Origin: Geomesophilobacter sediminis
Lineage (GTDB): Bacteria; Desulfobacterota; Desulfuromonadia; Geobacterales; Geobacteraceae
DNA length: 64,000 bases
Assembly (NCBI RefSeq): GCF_016458275.1
Contig: NZ_JAEMHM010000020.1
Location: forward strand, 1 to 64,000
Reading direction: 5' to 3'
Both the position numbers and the translations under genes were made by a program. Below, piece after piece: positions 62,060 through 64,000 of this stretch. The stretch's first letter is position 1. Each line of letters starts with the position of its first letter. The notes beneath the pieces were generated by a model, which was not told the DNA's origin, made no database searches, and was given only the letters and a program-made list of their open reading frames with translations.

Positions 62060-62121
62060 GGGAATTCGCCGACACCAGCATCGGAGGGTGGACCTTGGGA
62101 ACGAGGAATATCCAGGAAGTA

Positions 62122-62155
62122 AAAAGGCCCCGGGAAGAAACTCCCGAGGCCTTTT
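62122..62155. terminator. Bidirectional rho-independent terminator
   Basis: AAAAGGCC (62122-62129) pairs with GGCCTTTT (62148-62155), and CGGGA with TCCCG inside, with A and T runs outside. It lies between the convergent M16 peptidase and EF-G genes. Confidence 0.88.
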
Positions 62156-62183
62156 CGTTTGTCACGTGCTCATTGCTCAGAGC

Positions 62184-64000
62184 TCAATGCCTACCGAGTC
62201 CAAACTCCTCCTGGACCTCGGCCGGAGCCTCCTCGAAACCGCGAAACTCCATGGTATAGCTCCCCCGACCCTTGGTGGCGCTGCGCAGGTCGGTCATGTA
62301 GCCGAACATCTGGGCCAGGGGCACCACGGCGCGCACCACCTGGATCTCCCCCCGCTTGTCCAGCCCCTCCACCCGGCCCCGCTTTTGCTGCAGCGATCCC
62401 AGAACCTTCCCCAGGCTTTCCGTCGGCAGTTCCAGCTCCAAGGACATGATCGGCTCCAGAAGCAACGGCTGCGCCTCGCGCGCCGCCAGGGTCATCCCCC
62501 GCCGCGCCGCCGCGCTCAGCACCGCCTCGCCCGGCGGCGGCGCCCCCGGCTTCAGCGGTACCTCCAGGATCTGCACTTCGGTATCGGTCAAAGGATAGCC
62601 GGTCTGGCAACCGGACTGGCACCCCTGCTGGAGACTCTGTTCCAAGGCGGCGACCAGATCCTCGGTCAAGGGAGGCTGCGCCTCCGGAACGAGGATCCGC
62701 ACCCCGCTGCCGCGCTGCAGCGGGACCACCCGCACCACGACTTCGGCCGTTTCCAGCTTCCGTTCCCCCTCGCGCTGGAAGAACTCGTGCCGCACCACCT
62801 CTTTGCGCAGCGTTTCGCGGTAGACCACCCGCGGGCGTCCCGTCTTCACCTGAACTCCATATTCGCGCCGCAACCGGTCCACGATGATCTCCAGGTGCAG
62901 CTCGCCCATCCCGGTGAGGATGGTCTGCCCGGTCTCCTGGTCCTCATGCACTCGGAAGGTCGGGTCCTCGAGTTGGAAATGCTCCAGGGTCGCCAGGAGG
63001 TGTTCCCGGTCCTCGGCCCCTTTCGCCTCGACGGCAATCGACACCACCGGCTCCGGAACGGCCATCCCTTCGAGCACGACCGGATGTTCCTGGTCGCAGA
63101 TGGTGTCGCCGGTCAGGGTCACTTGGCATCCGGACGCCGCCACGATGTCCCCGGCAAACGCCTCGGTAACCTCCTCCCGGCGGTGGGAATGCATGTGGAA
63201 GAGGTGCTTGATCCGTTCCGGCTGACGGCGGCTGCTGTTGAGCAGCTGGGTGCCCGTGGTGAGTTTCCCGCTGTAGACACGGAAAAAGACCAGCCGCCGC
63301 CCCCCCTCGACCATCACCTTGAAGGCAAGGGCGCGCAACGGTGCGGCAGGATCGCAGCTCAGCGTCTCCTCGGCACCGGTGGTCGGATGGTACCCTCGGG
63401 GGGGAGTTACCTCGGGTGGGGAAGGTAGGTAGTCGCAGACGGCATCCAGCACCGGCTGGACTCCCTTGTTGCGCAAGGCGGAGCCGAGGAGCACCGGGAA
63501 GATCTGGCAGGAAAGGGTCCCGCGCCGCAGCGCCTGGCGGAGCCGATCGGCTGAGACCGGGCGTCCATCGAGGAAATCGGCGGCGACGTCGTCGTCGAAA
63601 TCGCCGGCGGCCTCGGTCACCTGCAAGCGCGCCTCGCGGACCTGCGCATCGAATGCCGGCGGGACCGGTCCGCGCACGATGGTCCGGCCCAGATCGCTCT
63701 CCTCGAAGTGGACCATCTCCTCGGTCAAAAGGTCGATGACCCCGTCGAAGCCCGACTCCTCCCCCACCGGAAGCTGGAGCAGGACGGGACGCGCCTTGAG
63801 CCGCTCGGCCATCTGCCGCAGGGCCTGCCGGTAGTCGGCGCCGACCCGGTCCATCTTGTTGATGAAGCAGACCCGCGGAACTCCGTACCGGTCGGCCTGG
63901 CGCCAGACCAGTTCACTTTGGGGCTGGACCCCCTCGACCGCGCTGAAGATCGCCATCGCGCCATCCAGGATTCGCACGCTCCGCTCGACCTCGATGGTGA
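62184..64000 (-). CDS. fusA: Elongation factor G paralogue (5' end outside the window)
   Basis: About 604 C-terminal residues of a translocation GTPase are visible; the first ~90, with the P-loop and DTPGH, lie beyond the right edge. Visible motifs are TIEVERS-RILDGAM, the G4 motif FINKMDRVGAD, domain II (ALAFKVMVEGG), domain III (GMGELHLEIIVDRLRREY), the domain IV segment QTGYPLTDTEVQILEV and the domain V end (MFGYMTDLRSATKGRGSYTMEF). The domain IV stretch that usually reads like DGSYHDVDSSEMAF is replaced by a proline-rich PLKPGAPPPGEAV, so this is a diverged paralogue, not a typical str-operon EF-G. No ribosomal-protein genes are next to it here. The symbol is a family name only. Confidence 0.88.
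   Translation of the reverse strand, partial: TIEVERSVRILDGAMAIFSAVEGVQPQSELVWRQADRYGVPRVCFINKMDRVGADYRQALRQMAERLKARPVLLQLPVGEESGFDGVIDLLTEEMVHFEESDLGRTIVRGPVPPAFDAQVREARLQVTEAAGDFDDDVAADFLDGRPVSADRLRQALRRGTLSCQIFPVLLGSALRNKGVQPVLDAVCDYLPSPPEVTPPRGYHPTTGAEETLSCDPAAPLRALAFKVMVEGGRRLVFFRVYSGKLTTGTQLLNSSRRQPERIKHLFHMHSHRREEVTEAFAGDIVAASGCQVTLTGDTICDQEHPVVLEGMAVPEPVVSIAVEAKGAEDREHLLATLEHFQLEDPTFRVHEDQETGQTILTGMGELHLEIIVDRLRREYGVQVKTGRPRVVYRETLRKEVVRHEFFQREGERKLETAEVVVRVVPLQRGSGVRILVPEAQPPLTEDLVAALEQSLQQGCQSGCQTGYPLTDTEVQILEVPLKPGAPPPGEAVLSAAARRGMTLAAREAQPLLLEPIMSLELELPTESLGKVLGSLQQKRGRVEGLDKRGEIQVVRAVVPLAQMFGYMTDLRSATKGRGSYTMEFRGFEEAPAEVQEEFGLGRH

Larger units (their letters stand above)
61720..62183. 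other. Convergent intergenic region dominated by repeats
   Basis: No gene is supported in these 464 bases. It holds five palindromic repeat units (61825-62059) and a terminator (62122-62155) between the peptidase gene (+) and the EF-G gene (-). Confidence 0.7.

Overview
This window is most consistent with a Gram-negative, anaerobic deltaproteobacterium of the Geobacter/Geomonas type (Desulfuromonadota). That is an inference from gene content. The evidence is a periplasmic selenocysteine formate dehydrogenase with an NrfD-type membrane subunit, a sigma-54 activator with its partner kinase, a large exopolysaccharide (EPS) locus, a CoxE/MoxR pair, and GC-rich coding DNA carrying many extragenic palindromes. 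No rRNA, tRNA, CRISPR array, transposase or phage gene was recognised.

Region 1 (470-27632, all on the + strand) is one long EPS/surface-glycan locus. It opens with a polyprenyl-phosphate sugar transferase, a Wzz-like chain-length protein, a BY-kinase-type ATPase and an ExeA-like ATPase. These four resemble the families that accompany exosortase/PEP-CTERM EPS loci, but no exosortase lies in the window. A Wzm/Wzt ABC exporter follows. Next come nucleotide-sugar genes (a Gfo/Idh dehydrogenase, an acetyltransferase-aminotransferase fusion, an SDR epimerase, a second aminotransferase and a NeuD/PglD acyltransferase), then an exported deacetylase-like protein, five glycosyltransferases, a third aminotransferase, an acyl-CoA ligase, a Wzy/ligase-type membrane protein and three further acyltransferases. 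The locus ends at a bidirectional terminator (27701-27727). By eye its first ~19 kb is more AT-rich than the rest of the window, and none of the extragenic palindromes seen elsewhere occur in it.

Region 2 (27763-45502) is a mosaic of short housekeeping units: lon, a PfkB kinase, a rhodanese, a large unrecognised protein, an NlpC/P60 hydrolase, pepD, aroK, a MoxR/VWA pair, a GNAT enzyme, an Rrf2-like regulator, a Na+/H+ antiporter, and yqeC, xdhC and a PPOX-fold protein.

Region 3 (45850-58046) centres on signalling and formate oxidation. A hybrid histidine kinase and mobA precede a three-gene formate dehydrogenase operon on the - strand (54194 to 49100). Its catalytic subunit is split by an in-frame UGA that reads as selenocysteine; a bacterial SECIS-like hairpin lies 12 nt downstream. 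A good sigma-54 promoter lies just upstream of the operon. Divergently encoded are an NtrC-type activator and a Cache-domain sensor kinase, which probably control it. yqeC, xdhC and mobA nearby give the region a molybdenum/selenium theme.

Region 4 (58284-64000) holds a small hypothetical gene, an operator-like set of inverted repeats, a secreted double-domain M16 metallopeptidase, a dense cluster of palindromic repeats, a terminator, and an EF-G paralogue that runs off the right edge. Convergent and intergenic gaps from 31.9 kb onward carry REP-like palindromes of two related types, often as inverted pairs.
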